This document shows, one piece after another, positions 41,513-50,171 of a stretch of DNA of 64,000 nucleotides (within the stretch, counting starts at the first letter, position 1; each line of letters starts with the position of its first letter). The translations under genes were made by a program, and so were the position numbers. A model generated the notes under the pieces. It ran no database searches and was not told the DNA's origin. It saw nothing but the letters and a program-made list of their open reading frames with translations. The stretch covers positions 297,545 through 361,544 of the forward strand of contig NZ_RXZH01000003.1 in NCBI RefSeq assembly GCF_003970385.1, in the 5' to 3' direction. Source of the DNA: Vibrio aquaticus (GTDB lineage Bacteria; Pseudomonadota; Gammaproteobacteria; Enterobacterales; Vibrionaceae).

Positions 41513-42481
41513 ATGAAAAAATTAGCAGCGGTAATTTCAGGCGTTTTGATGTTAGGTTCAGCAGGCGCAAATGCTGAGTTCTATTTAGGTGGTAAGGTCG
41601 GCAAATCTTGGCTAGATGATGCATGTACATCCGCAACAACAAACTGTGATGATGAGTCATTTGCAGCCGGTGTTTTTGCTGGTTATGAATTTCTAGATTT
41701 CTTATCGCTAGAAGGCGGCTATGACTACTTTGGTGATCATACGGCAGATGGCTTAAATGATGAAAAAGTGACGGCGTTTACACTAGCACCAAAACTCAAC
41801 ATCCCTTTCAATGACGACCTATCGCTTTACGGTAAGTTTGGTGGCGCCTACGTTGACTACGGCAATAAGAATGATAGCTCTTACCTAGGTGCTATTGGCT
41901 TAGAGCTAGAGTCGCACAAAAACGTTACGGTACGTTTAGAATACCAACGCCTAACAGACGTGAACAATGACTTAGTGAGAGCGGCAGTTAACTCAGCGAC
42001 ATTGGGCTTTGTCTATAAGTTTGGAAACAATGAACAGGCTCAATCAGAGCCAGTACAAGAAGTGATGGTTGTTGAAGAGGTCGTGGAAGAAACGGTTGTC
42101 GTTACTCCTGTAGTAAAAACGTTCGAAACTAAGCTTGTTGATTCAGGTAGCTTTGAGCTGAACAGCACGGAACTGAAAGAAGAAAGCAAAGTGCTTCTTG
42201 ATGAGCTTGTTCAGTTTATGGAGCAATACCCACAGGCAACAGTTGAAGTAACGGGTTACACGGATTCAAGTGGCGCAGCGTCATACAACCAGATGCTTTC
42301 TGAAAAGCGTGCGCAATCTGTTGCTAATACGCTGGAAGAGAAAGGCATCGAGGCTTCACGTATTGCGGTAAGCGGTGAAGGTGAAAATAACCCAATCGCA
42401 TCAAATGAGACCCGTGAAGGTCGTGCTCAGAACCGCCGTGTAGAAATTGTGGTTCCAGCGTTTGAGTACCAAGAACAGTAA
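41513..42481 (+). CDS. OmpA-family outer-membrane protein, tandem copy 2
   Basis: A 322-residue paralogue of the preceding gene with the same layout: signal peptide, barrel (FYLGGKVGKSWLDDACTSAT), linker and OmpA C-terminal domain (YPQATVEVTGYTDSSGAASY, NRRVEIVV). The first 28 bases of both coding regions are identical. It has its own leader of 235 bp and a GGAAC site before the ATG at 41513. Codon choice is less biased than copy 1, suggesting lower expression or a conditional role. Confidence 0.92.
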   Translation: MKKLAAVISGVLMLGSAGANAEFYLGGKVGKSWLDDACTSATTNCDDESFAAGVFAGYEFLDFLSLEGGYDYFGDHTADGLNDEKVTAFTLAPKLNIPFNDDLSLYGKFGGAYVDYGNKNDSSYLGAIGLELESHKNVTVRLEYQRLTDVNNDLVRAAVNSATLGFVYKFGNNEQAQSEPVQEVMVVEEVVEETVVVTPVVKTFETKLVDSGSFELNSTELKEESKVLLDELVQFMEQYPQATVEVTGYTDSSGAASYNQMLSEKRAQSVANTLEEKGIEASRIAVSGEGENNPIASNETREGRAQNRRVEIVVPAFEYQEQ

Positions 42482-42503
42482 TCGTTTTTAGCTCTTATAA
42501 AAC

Positions 42504-42535
42504 AAAGCCTTGGTTGTCGTGCCAAGGCTTTTTTG
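42504..42535. terminator. Terminator of OmpA-family gene 2
   Basis: AAAGCCTTGG and CCAAGGCTTT with an 8-nt loop and a T-run, near the convergent stop of the next gene. Confidence 0.85.
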
Positions 42536-42543
42536 TTTCTAAA

Positions 42544-43050
42544 CTACTTTAGATCTATGCTGTTGAGGCGGCCCATAAATTCGAGGATCTCTAAATTTTC
42601 TTTATTTGCCTCGAGGAGCGCTTTTTTCGTTTTAGAATAGGCAGCTAAGCGACCGTGTTTTTTGATTGAGCACACCACGCTTTTATAGATTAACTTGCCG
42701 TTTTCATCATAGTTGCGCCATGCCGCGATGTAACATTCGTCTTTGGCATCGGGTTCGGCTTTTGTTGGTCGAGGTTTGAAGATGATTTTAGGTTCGAGCG
42801 AGTGTGGGAGGCGAGTCATTAAATATGGGTCTTTCAATAGCTTTCGCCAAAACTTCCCCCACATTTCGCTGCCCATTTCATTTCGCAACTTAATTGCCTT
42901 TTGTAATCCTTTCTTTTCACCAATGCGAATATAACCCACAGAGCGGTGGATAATCTTGTCATCAGGAGTATGGATATGGATCTTAAAAGCGGTTTTCGCT
43001 TTAGAGATAAAGCGATGGCCTGTATTGGTTTCTAAGTTGCTCTTTTTCAT
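42544..43050 (-). CDS. Unknown protein with two AP2-like repeat units
   Basis: A 168-residue basic protein with no signal peptide or membrane segment. Two segments look alike: about residues 21-60 (FKIHIHTPDDKIIHRSVGYI, then a run with GLQKAIKLRNEMG) and about 107-150 (YIAAWRNYDENGKLIYKSVV, then a run with AAYSKTKKALLEAN). Each has beta-strand-like residues then a helix, similar to an AP2/ERF-type DNA-binding fold. That assignment is tentative. It is alone between convergent and same-strand genes. AGAAG lies before the ATG. Confidence 0.75.
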   Translation of the reverse strand: MKKSNLETNTGHRFISKAKTAFKIHIHTPDDKIIHRSVGYIRIGEKKGLQKAIKLRNEMGSEMWGKFWRKLLKDPYLMTRLPHSLEPKIIFKPRPTKAEPDAKDECYIAAWRNYDENGKLIYKSVVCSIKKHGRLAAYSKTKKALLEANKENLEILEFMGRLNSIDLK

Positions 43051-43118
43051 CTTCTAACTATAGATAACTTTGTTAATAATTATTTTAGATGAAAGTCACG
43101 GGTTGGTGAAGTAAGAAG

Positions 43119-43148
43119 TAAAAGGGCTCAGAGAAATTTCTGAGCCCT
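43119..43148 (-). terminator. Terminator of flgT
   Basis: Minus-strand AGGGCTCAGA and TCTGAGCCCT with a 6-nt loop and T4, 23 bp past the flgT stop. Confidence 0.75.
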
Positions 43149-43171
43149 AATCAATGAAAGGTGGGGGAAAG

Positions 43172-44305
43172 TTATAAGATCTTGTGCATCACATCACCTA
43201 TTTGAATGCTACCTGCAAGTTCCGCTTGGTCAACTGACAGTTCCGCTTCGTTTTCATAAACGCGTGATACGGTTAATGTAATGTCTGTCTCTGTTACCTT
43301 GTTTCTCGGTAAGCCTCGCTGATCGATAAAGGAGCCCGTGTGCCATAGTTGCAATTTATCGCCTTCTTCAACGCCATGAATACGACCTAAATCAATCGTG
43401 ATGGTATTGCCCCATTTCGCGACAACTTCCGGTAAAGTAATTTTGCATGACACTTCAGACTCTAGATCAAGCATGATACTGCGGCTGACTCGCAGCATCA
43501 TATCACCGTAAGTTGAAGCCCAAAAACGCGCGCTTTTGGTATCAACTTGACTGGTTTTTGGAAATGGCCAACGTGCCACTTCGCGATAATTACGGTTGTA
43601 AACCTCATTGCCAGTCTTGCCATCGAAGATGGTCATTTCCAGTGCAAACTGACGATTAATGACATCATCTTTGATCAGGTTCTGTTCTACCGTTGCCGTT
43701 AAGTCAGTAATGACTCCGCCGATGATGTACTGAGCACCTGTGTCTTCTGCAATCATTTTTAGGCGTTCAGGGTAACGCTTGCTGATTTCGAAGTCTGTTG
43801 TGCCAACCGAGATAAAACTTGCAGATTCTTGATCAAGTTGACGATTAATGACGTTAGCAAAGTCATCACCTACGCTGTATATCTGCCCCATGACTGCTTG
43901 TTGAGGGGAAGCTAAGTCGATATTGCCGACCAAAAATGTCTTTTTGTATTGGTTAACATGGCAACCTGTTGCCGATGGGTAGATATCAATACGGGCGCGA
44001 ACAAACATAACGCCACTGCGCTTTCTCTCTTCTTCCACTAAGATATAACGGACTTCGTTACCCGTAAATTGGTACTCTTTGCGCCCACTTTCTAATAGCG
44101 GCTTCAAATTAGAAATGCTGCCGATATCCGCACCAGAAAAACTGACCGCTTTATAGAGGGCGTCCTCTAAAGCGTGTAGTCGTGCGACTTCATCCGATGA
44201 AACTATGGAAGCTGTTCCCGTCACTTCATACCATCCCGCCACTGCGACATTCGCAAATAGGTTCAAGCAGAGCGTTGAAAAAACAGTCAGAAGTGATTTT
44301 TTCAT
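43172..44305 (-). CDS. flgT: Flagellar H-ring assembly protein FlgT
   Basis: FlgT forms the H ring around the sodium-driven polar motor's basal body and is needed for MotX/MotY (T ring) assembly. The 377-residue length is that of V. alginolyticus FlgT. A signal peptide (MKKSLLTVFSTLCLNLFANV then AVAG) and a mature periplasmic part starting WYEVTGTASI are visible. It is divergent from flgOP, and its sigma-54-type promoter lies inside the opposite leader. Confidence 0.93.
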   Translation of the reverse strand: MKKSLLTVFSTLCLNLFANVAVAGWYEVTGTASIVSSDEVARLHALEDALYKAVSFSGADIGSISNLKPLLESGRKEYQFTGNEVRYILVEEERKRSGVMFVRARIDIYPSATGCHVNQYKKTFLVGNIDLASPQQAVMGQIYSVGDDFANVINRQLDQESASFISVGTTDFEISKRYPERLKMIAEDTGAQYIIGGVITDLTATVEQNLIKDDVINRQFALEMTIFDGKTGNEVYNRNYREVARWPFPKTSQVDTKSARFWASTYGDMMLRVSRSIMLDLESEVSCKITLPEVVAKWGNTITIDLGRIHGVEEGDKLQLWHTGSFIDQRGLPRNKVTETDITLTVSRVYENEAELSVDQAELAGSIQIGDVMHKIL

Positions 44306-44319
44306 TATTGTTTACCGAG

Positions 44320-44337
44320 TTGGTTCATTTTTTGCTT
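44320..44337 (+). promoter_or_regulatory. Sigma-54-type promoter for flgOP
   Basis: TTGGTTC, 5 nt, TTGCTT, with GG (44322-44323) and GC (44334-44335) 12 positions apart. The predicted start of transcription is about 44347. Confidence 0.7.
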
Positions 44338-44391
44338 AGTAAATCTTAGCTGATTTAGGCATTGCCTTTCTAAATAGTTGCACAGTTAGAA

Positions 44392-44408
44392 AAGCAAAGA
44401 GTGTTCCA
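44392..44408 (-). promoter_or_regulatory. Sigma-54-type promoter for flgT
   Basis: Minus strand TGGAAC, 5 nt, TTGCTT, with GG and GC 12 positions apart. The predicted start of transcription is about 44382, so the flgT and flgOP leaders overlap in antisense. Confidence 0.68.
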
Positions 44409-44466
44409 CTTTTAGAAATCAGACAAAAGATTGAACATTACGCCTTAATGTATCGGAGATTAGAGA

Positions 44467-45102
44467 ATGAAAAAATGGCTATCGCTAGTGCCGGTGGTGT
44501 TTTTAACCGCTTGTGCCTATGCACCAATTTATAACGGTAAAGAACCGTACCCGGGCTCGCAGTTTATGCTGATGGACAGCCCGCGTCATACTCTTGACTT
44601 CTTTGTCGAGAGCATGACAGAAGACTTAATGATTTCAAACACCAGTGTGTCTGCGCGTACACCGATTGCTGTCACCTCTTTTGTCGATCTGCAAAATATG
44701 GATGCGACAAACTGGCTGGGTAATTCGGTCTCTGAAGGGTTCATCCATCAGTTCCAACGCCGCGGCTTTAAAGTCGTTGATTTCAAGACGACAGGTTCGA
44801 TTCAAGTGACGCACCAAGGTGATTTCGCTTTCAGTCGTGATTGGAAAGATCTCGCACAAGAGCAAGACATTCAATACGTGTTAACGGGCACTATGCTTCG
44901 CCAAGAGGGTGGTGTGCTAGTGAATGCTCGAGTCGTTGGCATGCAGTCGCGTATTGTTGTCGCGACCGCACAAGGCTTCTTACCGGCGGATCGTATTGGT
45001 CGAGATCTTGATACACTTAATAGCATTCGTACGCAGGATGGAGTATTAATTCGTTCTGATCCTACGATTACTCAACCATACACCGTTATTCTGCGTCCAT
45101 AG
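44467..45102 (+). CDS. flgO: Flagellar outer-membrane lipoprotein-type protein FlgO
   Basis: FlgO is an outer-membrane protein needed for flagellar stability and motility in V. cholerae. The 211-residue product has a lipoprotein-like signal (MKKWLSLVPVVFLTACAYAP, lipobox LTAC) and the FlgO domain (TPIAVTSFVDLQNMDATNW through the C-terminus). flgP follows 8 bp on; both depend on the sigma-54-type promoter upstream. Confidence 0.92.
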   Translation: MKKWLSLVPVVFLTACAYAPIYNGKEPYPGSQFMLMDSPRHTLDFFVESMTEDLMISNTSVSARTPIAVTSFVDLQNMDATNWLGNSVSEGFIHQFQRRGFKVVDFKTTGSIQVTHQGDFAFSRDWKDLAQEQDIQYVLTGTMLRQEGGVLVNARVVGMQSRIVVATAQGFLPADRIGRDLDTLNSIRTQDGVLIRSDPTITQPYTVILRP

Positions 45103-45110
45103 GAGACACG

Positions 45111-45542
45111 ATGAAAAAGTTACTACTTCTTGTTGTTGCCTTAATGATGGTGGGTTGCCAGCCCTTACAGAATATGCGCCCTGATGATTGGCTAACGGCT
45201 GTCGGTTACGCAAGCATCAGTGAGCAGAAAGGTCGTAATGACGATGAAAAACAAGTGCGAGCGATGCGCGCATCTAAGATAGATGCGTATCGAGAGCTGG
45301 CAGAACAAGTGTATGGTATGCGAGTCAGCGGACGTGCGGATCTGCAAGATCAACGATTGGGAACAGAACTCACCTCTGGCGCAGTAGACGGTGTCATTCG
45401 TGGTGCTGAAGTGGTACGTAGCTATAAGGTAGGCGATAGTTACGTGACGGAATTGCGTCTAGACATCAAGAAAATGGACAAGCTGCGTGATTACGGTGAA
45501 GTCCAACAAGTCCCAGAAAAAAGGCAACAAACCCTTTTCTAA
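45111..45542 (+). CDS. flgP: Flagellar outer-membrane lipoprotein FlgP
   Basis: FlgP is an outer-membrane lipoprotein of the polar flagellum. The 143-residue protein has a lipobox (MVGC at residues 13-16) and an LPP20-type LPxA domain (EQKGRNDDEKQVRAMRASKI, DAYRELAEQVYGMRVSG). AGGAGA overlaps the flgO stop, giving tight coupling. Confidence 0.93.
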   Translation: MKKLLLLVVALMMVGCQPLQNMRPDDWLTAVGYASISEQKGRNDDEKQVRAMRASKIDAYRELAEQVYGMRVSGRADLQDQRLGTELTSGAVDGVIRGAEVVRSYKVGDSYVTELRLDIKKMDKLRDYGEVQQVPEKRQQTLF

Positions 45543-45567
45543 CTGAACATTCTTCTCTGATACAAAA

Positions 45568-45590
45568 AAAGCGGCAATCATTGCCGCTTT
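45568..45590. terminator. Bidirectional terminator between flgP and flgN
   Basis: AAAGCGGCAA, TCA loop, TTGCCGCTTT; seven T follow on the minus strand, a T/C run on the plus. Confidence 0.85.
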
Positions 45591-45636
45591 TCTCTTTTAT
45601 TCTTTTATGCTTTGCCTATTAAGGCTCAATGCTTGT

Positions 45637-46062
45637 TTACGCTTTGATGTTGGTTCCCAGCGTCGTCACATTTTTCGTTTGGCCTTCCGCTGTGTAAGTC
45701 ATCCCCAGTTTTCCCTGAGATTGCTTCATTAAGTTATTGAGCTTGTTGAAGCTTAGCTGTGCTCGTTGTAATGCCTGACCATTGATTTCGTTCGCTTGCT
45801 GACACTCAGTGATGAGTTGTCTAACTTGCTCGACCAGAGGGCTCAATTCTGGGTTTGAAGTTAGACTCTCTACATCAGGGTGGCGGCGAATTCGATCGTC
45901 TGTGACTTGGAGCTGGTCGATCAGCGTCACTTTTTGTTTCGCAATCAACTCAATATCTTTGGAAGCTCGATTTGTGATGGCAAGCTTCTCTTGCTCTAGA
46001 ACATCATGCAGTTCTTGAGCACTTTTTAGTTGAAACTCGATTAAACCTTGCAGTGCAGCCAT
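45637..46062 (-). CDS. flgN: Flagellar export chaperone FlgN
   Basis: FlgN escorts the hook-filament junction proteins FlgK and FlgL to the export gate. A 141-residue, mostly helical protein with the FlgN domain (MAALQGLIEFQLKSAQELHD, then long amphipathic helices). It follows flgM by 19 bp, the usual flgM-flgN pair. Confidence 0.9.
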   Translation of the reverse strand: MAALQGLIEFQLKSAQELHDVLEQEKLAITNRASKDIELIAKQKVTLIDQLQVTDDRIRRHPDVESLTSNPELSPLVEQVRQLITECQQANEINGQALQRAQLSFNKLNNLMKQSQGKLGMTYTAEGQTKNVTTLGTNIKA

Positions 46063-46081
46063 CTATCGGATTCTCACTCAG

Positions 46082-46396
46082 TTAAAGTCCACCCAGTTCT
46101 TTTTCAAACTTCATCATATTGTCGGCCAGTTTCTCAGGATTCACTGTGTACGAACCATTGGCAATCGCTTCTTTGATTGCCGCAACTTTCGCTTGGTCGA
46201 AACTTGGCTGGCTAGCCATTTGAGTATGCATTTCACCGACCGCTTTACCTTGAGAGCTAAGCGAAACAGAATCTTGAGCAACCGCTGACTTCTTTGCTGA
46301 GTCTGCGCCGCTGGTGGTCGAATTGTCATTACGAACAGAACTTCTCGTGGTTGTTGAGAGAGTTTGCCCTGAACGTATATTATCAATGCCTGCCAT
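46082..46396 (-). CDS. flgM: Anti-sigma-28 factor FlgM
   Basis: FlgM binds FliA (sigma-28) and blocks late genes until it is exported through the finished hook. The 104-residue protein has a disordered, serine-rich first half starting MAGIDNIRSGQTLSTTTRSS, and the conserved C-terminal sigma-binding part (KVAAIKEAIANGSYTVNPEK, LADNMMKFE). A sigma-28-type promoter lies 36 bp upstream. Confidence 0.95.
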   Translation of the reverse strand: MAGIDNIRSGQTLSTTTRSSVRNDNSTTSGADSAKKSAVAQDSVSLSSQGKAVGEMHTQMASQPSFDQAKVAAIKEAIANGSYTVNPEKLADNMMKFEKELGGL

Positions 46397-46431
46397 AGAT
46401 GAGCCTTTTAGAAATAGAACTTGTAATGTCA

Positions 46432-46458
46432 GTATCGACTGACGCTAGAATAACTTTA
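46432..46458 (-). promoter_or_regulatory. Sigma-28-type promoter of flgM
   Basis: Minus strand TAAA (46455-46458), 15-nt spacer, GTCGATAC (46432-46439), against the consensus TAAA-N15-GCCGATAA (6 of 8 in the second box). It lies between flgA and flgM. Confidence 0.72.
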
Positions 46459-46476
46459 GTGATTTTTTCATTTTCA

Positions 46477-47223
46477 CTAGAACACAACCGTGACTTCAGA
46501 GATTCCAGATACGCGTCCTTCAATTATACGGTTGGATTTACTATTTTTCACTCTAATCTGTTCACCGTGTGAGCCGTCTGTCAGAGCAACACCCTTAGTC
46601 GTAATGGTCATTCCGGACTTAATGGCTTTGATCGTGACCGTTTCATTGCGGCAGACCACGCAAATATCCCGATCCTCTAGGATCTCACCCGCCCGAAGGT
46701 TTTTCTTTGCTTTTGCTCCAATGACGGCTTCAATGGAGGAAAACCCTTGCCGTCTAAAGCGTTGCAGGTCGACCATGCTGACCGTCACATCATGAGGCGA
46801 GATCAGCTGACCACGCGAAAGAGGAGAGACGATAGTGACTTGCGGCCCTGAACGAACGAGACGAACGGGGACATAAACACGCCAGTTGTCTTCGAAACAT
46901 TCGACCAACACGGTAATGTTGCTTGCACTTGGGTTGGTTGAAGAAGAAGACGTATTGAGGGGAGAGGGGCAGTCTGTGGCAAAAATTCGGCTATCAATAT
47001 TGGCGGCCGTGGCTTCCAGTTTACCGCCCATGGGCCACTCAATCGTAGCGACAATGTACTCCTCTGCGCTTTGTTGAATAGCCTGTATTTGGTTCTCTGT
47101 TGCAGAAAGTACCGAAAAACTAAAGAAAAAGAATAAAAAGCCGATAGACTTACAAAACTTTTTATAGAAAGCTCTACAATTAGTTATGGAAATTGAGCAT
47201 AATGATGTTTTAGAATATGTCAT
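46477..47223 (-). CDS. flgA: Flagellar P-ring chaperone FlgA
   Basis: FlgA is the periplasmic chaperone for FlgI P-ring assembly. The 248-residue protein has an N-terminal signal region (FLFFFFSFSVLSA around residues 29-41) and the SAF domain (ITVSPL-type region, here SPHDVTVSMVDLQRFRRQGF, and AGEILEDRDICVV). It is collinear with flgM and flgN and divergent from cheV. Confidence 0.92.
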   Translation of the reverse strand: MTYSKTSLCSISITNCRAFYKKFCKSIGFLFFFFSFSVLSATENQIQAIQQSAEEYIVATIEWPMGGKLEATAANIDSRIFATDCPSPLNTSSSSTNPSASNITVLVECFEDNWRVYVPVRLVRSGPQVTIVSPLSRGQLISPHDVTVSMVDLQRFRRQGFSSIEAVIGAKAKKNLRAGEILEDRDICVVCRNETVTIKAIKSGMTITTKGVALTDGSHGEQIRVKNSKSNRIIEGRVSGISEVTVVF

Positions 47224-47300
47224 TCTGTTTCTCTGGTTTTTTCATGGCCACAGGTAGACTACCATTTTTTTTGCATGAAGTTTGAGATGGAGATGAGCTT

Positions 47301-48227
47301 ATGTCGGGTATTCTTGATTCGGTGAATCAGCGTACGCAACTCGTCGGTCAAAACCGATTAGAACTCCTAACCTTTCGCTTAATGGGGCGACAGCGTTATG
47401 GAATTAATGTATTTAAAGTAAAAGAGGTACTTCAGTGCCCTAAGCTTACTTCGATGCCAAACCTGCACCCTTTAGTGAAAGGGGTTGCACACATTCGTGG
47501 CCACACAGTATCAGTCATTGATCTTAGTTTAGCAATTGGCGGTCGTCCGACGACGGATGTCGAAAAAGCATTTGTTGTTATTGCAGAATTTAACCGTACT
47601 ATTCAGGCATTTTTGGTGACTTCGGTAGAGCGAATCATTAATATGCACTGGGAGGCAATCCTACCGCCACCAGACGGTGCGGGTAAGGCTAACTACCTGA
47701 CTGCAGTAACCAATATTGACAATGAACTTGTTGAAATTCTTGATGTTGAAAAAATCCTCGCAGAAATTGCGCCAGTCGACGAAACGATGGATTCAACAAT
47801 CGGTGAAGAAATCGCACAAGCAGAATCTCAAAAAGAAATTGTCCGCCGCATTCTTATTGCAGATGATTCTACTGTTGCGCGCAAGCAAGTAGAGCGAGCG
47901 ATTACTTCATTAGGCTTTGAAGTGGTTTCAGCAAAAGACGGTAAGGAAGCGTACGATAAACTGGTTGAAATGGCGGCGACAGGCAGCATTTATGATCAGA
48001 TCTCCTTGGTTATTTCAGACATTGAAATGCCTGAGATGGACGGCTATACGTTAACAGCAGAAGTTAGACGTAATCCGGATTTAAAAGATTTATACGTGAT
48101 TCTTCACTCTTCACTGAGTGGCGTATTTAACCAAGCAATGGTCGAACGTGTAGGTGCTAATGCCTTTATTGCGAAATTTAACCCGGATGAGTTAGGTAAC
48201 GCAGTGAAATCAGCACTTACAGAATAA
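47301..48227 (+). CDS. cheV: Chemotaxis coupling protein CheV
   Basis: CheV couples receptors to CheA and can be phosphorylated. The 308-residue protein joins a CheW domain (LLTFRLMGRQRYGINVFKVK, VKGVAHIRGHTVSVIDL) to a C-terminal response-regulator receiver (RRILIADDSTVARKQVERAI, phospho-acceptor in VISDIEMPEMDGYT, lysine in IAKF). cheR follows 11 bp on. Confidence 0.95.
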   Translation: MSGILDSVNQRTQLVGQNRLELLTFRLMGRQRYGINVFKVKEVLQCPKLTSMPNLHPLVKGVAHIRGHTVSVIDLSLAIGGRPTTDVEKAFVVIAEFNRTIQAFLVTSVERIINMHWEAILPPPDGAGKANYLTAVTNIDNELVEILDVEKILAEIAPVDETMDSTIGEEIAQAESQKEIVRRILIADDSTVARKQVERAITSLGFEVVSAKDGKEAYDKLVEMAATGSIYDQISLVISDIEMPEMDGYTLTAEVRRNPDLKDLYVILHSSLSGVFNQAMVERVGANAFIAKFNPDELGNAVKSALTE

Positions 48228-48238
48228 AAGAGAAGTTA

Positions 48239-49066
48239 ATGACAGCAATAACTATAAGCGATCAAGAGTATCGAGATTTCAGCCGCTTCCTAGAGTCACA
48301 ATGTGGCATCGTGTTGGGAGACAGTAAACAGTACCTTGTAAGAAGTCGTCTAAGCCCACTGGTTACCAAATTTAAGTTGGCTTCACTGTCTGATCTATTG
48401 AGAGATGTGGTCAGTGGACGTAACCGTGAGTTACGAGTTGCTGCTGTCGATGCAATGACGACAAACGAAACTCTTTGGTTCCGTGATACCTATCCGTTTG
48501 AAGTTCTGGCAAACAAATTGCTGCCAGAAGCGGCGGCAAATAAGCGCCCAATCAAAATTTGGTCAGCGGCAAGTTCATCTGGTCAAGAACCGTACTCTAT
48601 GGCGATGACGGTTCTTGAGCAGCAACAGCGCAAGCCGGGCATGCTACCTAGTGTTTCAATTACGGCAACGGACATTTCAAGCAGTATGTTAGACATGTGT
48701 CGTGCTGGTGTGTATGACAACCTAGCGTTAGGTCGTGGCCTCTCACCAGAGCGTCGTCGTAACTTCTTTGAAGACGCAGGCGATGGTCGTATGAAGGTGA
48801 AAGATAACGTTAAGCGTTTAGTGAACTTCAGACCACAGAACTTGATGGACAGCTATGCACTGCTTGGTAAGTTTGACATCATCTTTTGTCGTAACGTGTT
48901 GATTTACTTCTCACCTGACATGAAGTCTCAAGTGCTGAACCAAATGGCGAACAGCCTGAATCCAGGTGGTTATTTACTGCTTGGTGCTTCAGAATCGTTA
49001 ACTGGTTTAACAGACCGTTTCGAAATGGTTCGTTGTAATCCGGGCATTATTTACAAGTTAAAGTAA
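48239..49066 (+). CDS. cheR: Chemotaxis protein methyltransferase CheR
   Basis: CheR methylates glutamates on chemoreceptors using S-adenosylmethionine. The 275-residue protein has the N-terminal helical domain with FSRFLESQCGIVL, the conserved TTNETLWFRD, the SAM-binding IWSAASSSGQEPYSMAM and the FDIIFCRNVLIYF motif. In Vibrio cheV-cheR commonly precedes flgBCDE, as here. Confidence 0.96.
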   Translation: MTAITISDQEYRDFSRFLESQCGIVLGDSKQYLVRSRLSPLVTKFKLASLSDLLRDVVSGRNRELRVAAVDAMTTNETLWFRDTYPFEVLANKLLPEAAANKRPIKIWSAASSSGQEPYSMAMTVLEQQQRKPGMLPSVSITATDISSSMLDMCRAGVYDNLALGRGLSPERRRNFFEDAGDGRMKVKDNVKRLVNFRPQNLMDSYALLGKFDIIFCRNVLIYFSPDMKSQVLNQMANSLNPGGYLLLGASESLTGLTDRFEMVRCNPGIIYKLK

Positions 49067-49084
49067 CTGTCACGATCATCTCTG

Positions 49085-49113
49085 AAAGCTCAGCTAACCG
49101 GCTGAGCTTTTTT
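49085..49113 (+). terminator. Terminator of cheVR
   Basis: AAAGCTCAGC and GCTGAGCTTT with a 6-nt loop and T6. Confidence 0.87.
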
Positions 49114-49277
49114 GTATCTAGCCTTTTCCTTTTATAAAAATCGCCGAGTCTATAAGGATAACTTGTATACTACAGGTGAGGCATTCCAAATTCTCAATCC
49201 AATTACAGTATGGCTTCGAAAGTTGGCGTAGTTATTGCTGTAACAATCGTGAAAGTAAAATATGAACTAATTTAAAA

Positions 49278-49296
49278 GTTGGTACACATATTGCTT
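49278..49296 (+). promoter_or_regulatory. Sigma-54-type promoter of flgBCDE
   Basis: GTTGGTAC, then ACATA, then TTGCTT, with GG (49281-49282) and GC (49293-49294) 12 positions apart, about 44 bp before flgB. Confidence 0.8.
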
Positions 49297-49339
49297 TTAT
49301 ATTTATTACTAACGGTCAGTTCTTTGAGTAGAGGTCAAC

Positions 49340-49738
49340 ATGGCTATTTCTTTTGATAAAGCACTAGGTATCCACCAACACACAGTGGGTGTACGTGAGC
49401 GCAATGCTGAGGTGATTTCCACCAACATCGCACAAGCGAACACACCTGGCTATAAATCAAAGGGAATGGACTTTGAAAAGGCACTGCAGGCGGCAACATC
49501 AGGGGCAAGCATTGGTCTTAGTCGTACTGATGGTCGGCATATCGCTGCCTCTACACAAGTGACAGGGGATGTGATGTATCGTCTTCCAACACAACCTGAC
49601 ACCGGTGACGGCAATACGGTGGATGTGGATTTAGAGCGTAACTTGTTTATGCAAAACCAAATTCGCCATCAAGCGTCACTCGACTTCTTAGGAAGTAAAT
49701 TCAAGAACTTAACGAAAGCAATTAAAGGTGGTAACTGA
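49340..49738 (+). CDS. flgB: Flagellar basal-body rod protein FlgB
   Basis: FlgB is the proximal rod subunit. A 132-residue protein with the rod signature (VRERNAEVISTNIAQANTPG YKSKG region) in the N-terminal third. First gene of the flgBCDE operon after a sigma-54-type promoter. Its stop overlaps the flgC start by 1 base (TGATG). Confidence 0.95.
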   Translation: MAISFDKALGIHQHTVGVRERNAEVISTNIAQANTPGYKSKGMDFEKALQAATSGASIGLSRTDGRHIAASTQVTGDVMYRLPTQPDTGDGNTVDVDLERNLFMQNQIRHQASLDFLGSKFKNLTKAIKGGN

Positions 49739-50154
49739 TGAGCTTATTTAACGTTTTCAATGTAACTGGTTCTGCCATGAGCGCTGAATCTGTTCGTCTA
49801 AATACGACCTCAAGTAACCTAGCAAACGCTGACAGTGTCTCTAGCTCTGCGAAAGATACCTATAAAGCGCGTCATGCTGTGTTCGGTGCTGAGTTAAGTA
49901 AGGCAAAGTATGGCCGCGACCATACGGTGCCGGTGAAAGTGATGGGCATTGTGGAAAGCGATAAACCGCTGAGTGCGGAATACAACCCAGATCACCCACT
50001 TGCAAACGACGAAGGTTATATTTACAAGCCTAACGTTAATGTAATGGAAGAAATGGCTAACATGATTTCTGCTTCGCGTTCATACCAAACGAACGTTCAA
50101 GTAGCAGATTCGAGTAAACAAATGCTGCTGCGTACGCTGCAGATGGGTCAATAG
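49738..50154 (+). CDS. flgC: Flagellar basal-body rod protein FlgC
   Basis: FlgC is another proximal rod subunit. A 138-residue protein with the Flg_bb_rod motif (LNTTSSNLANADSVSSS) and the C-terminal SRSYQTNVQVADSSKQMLLR. Start overlaps the flgB stop; flgD follows 17 bp on behind GGAGG. Confidence 0.95.
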   Translation: MSLFNVFNVTGSAMSAESVRLNTTSSNLANADSVSSSAKDTYKARHAVFGAELSKAKYGRDHTVPVKVMGIVESDKPLSAEYNPDHPLANDEGYIYKPNVNVMEEMANMISASRSYQTNVQVADSSKQMLLRTLQMGQ

Positions 50155-50171
50155 GGATAAGGAGGTAACAG

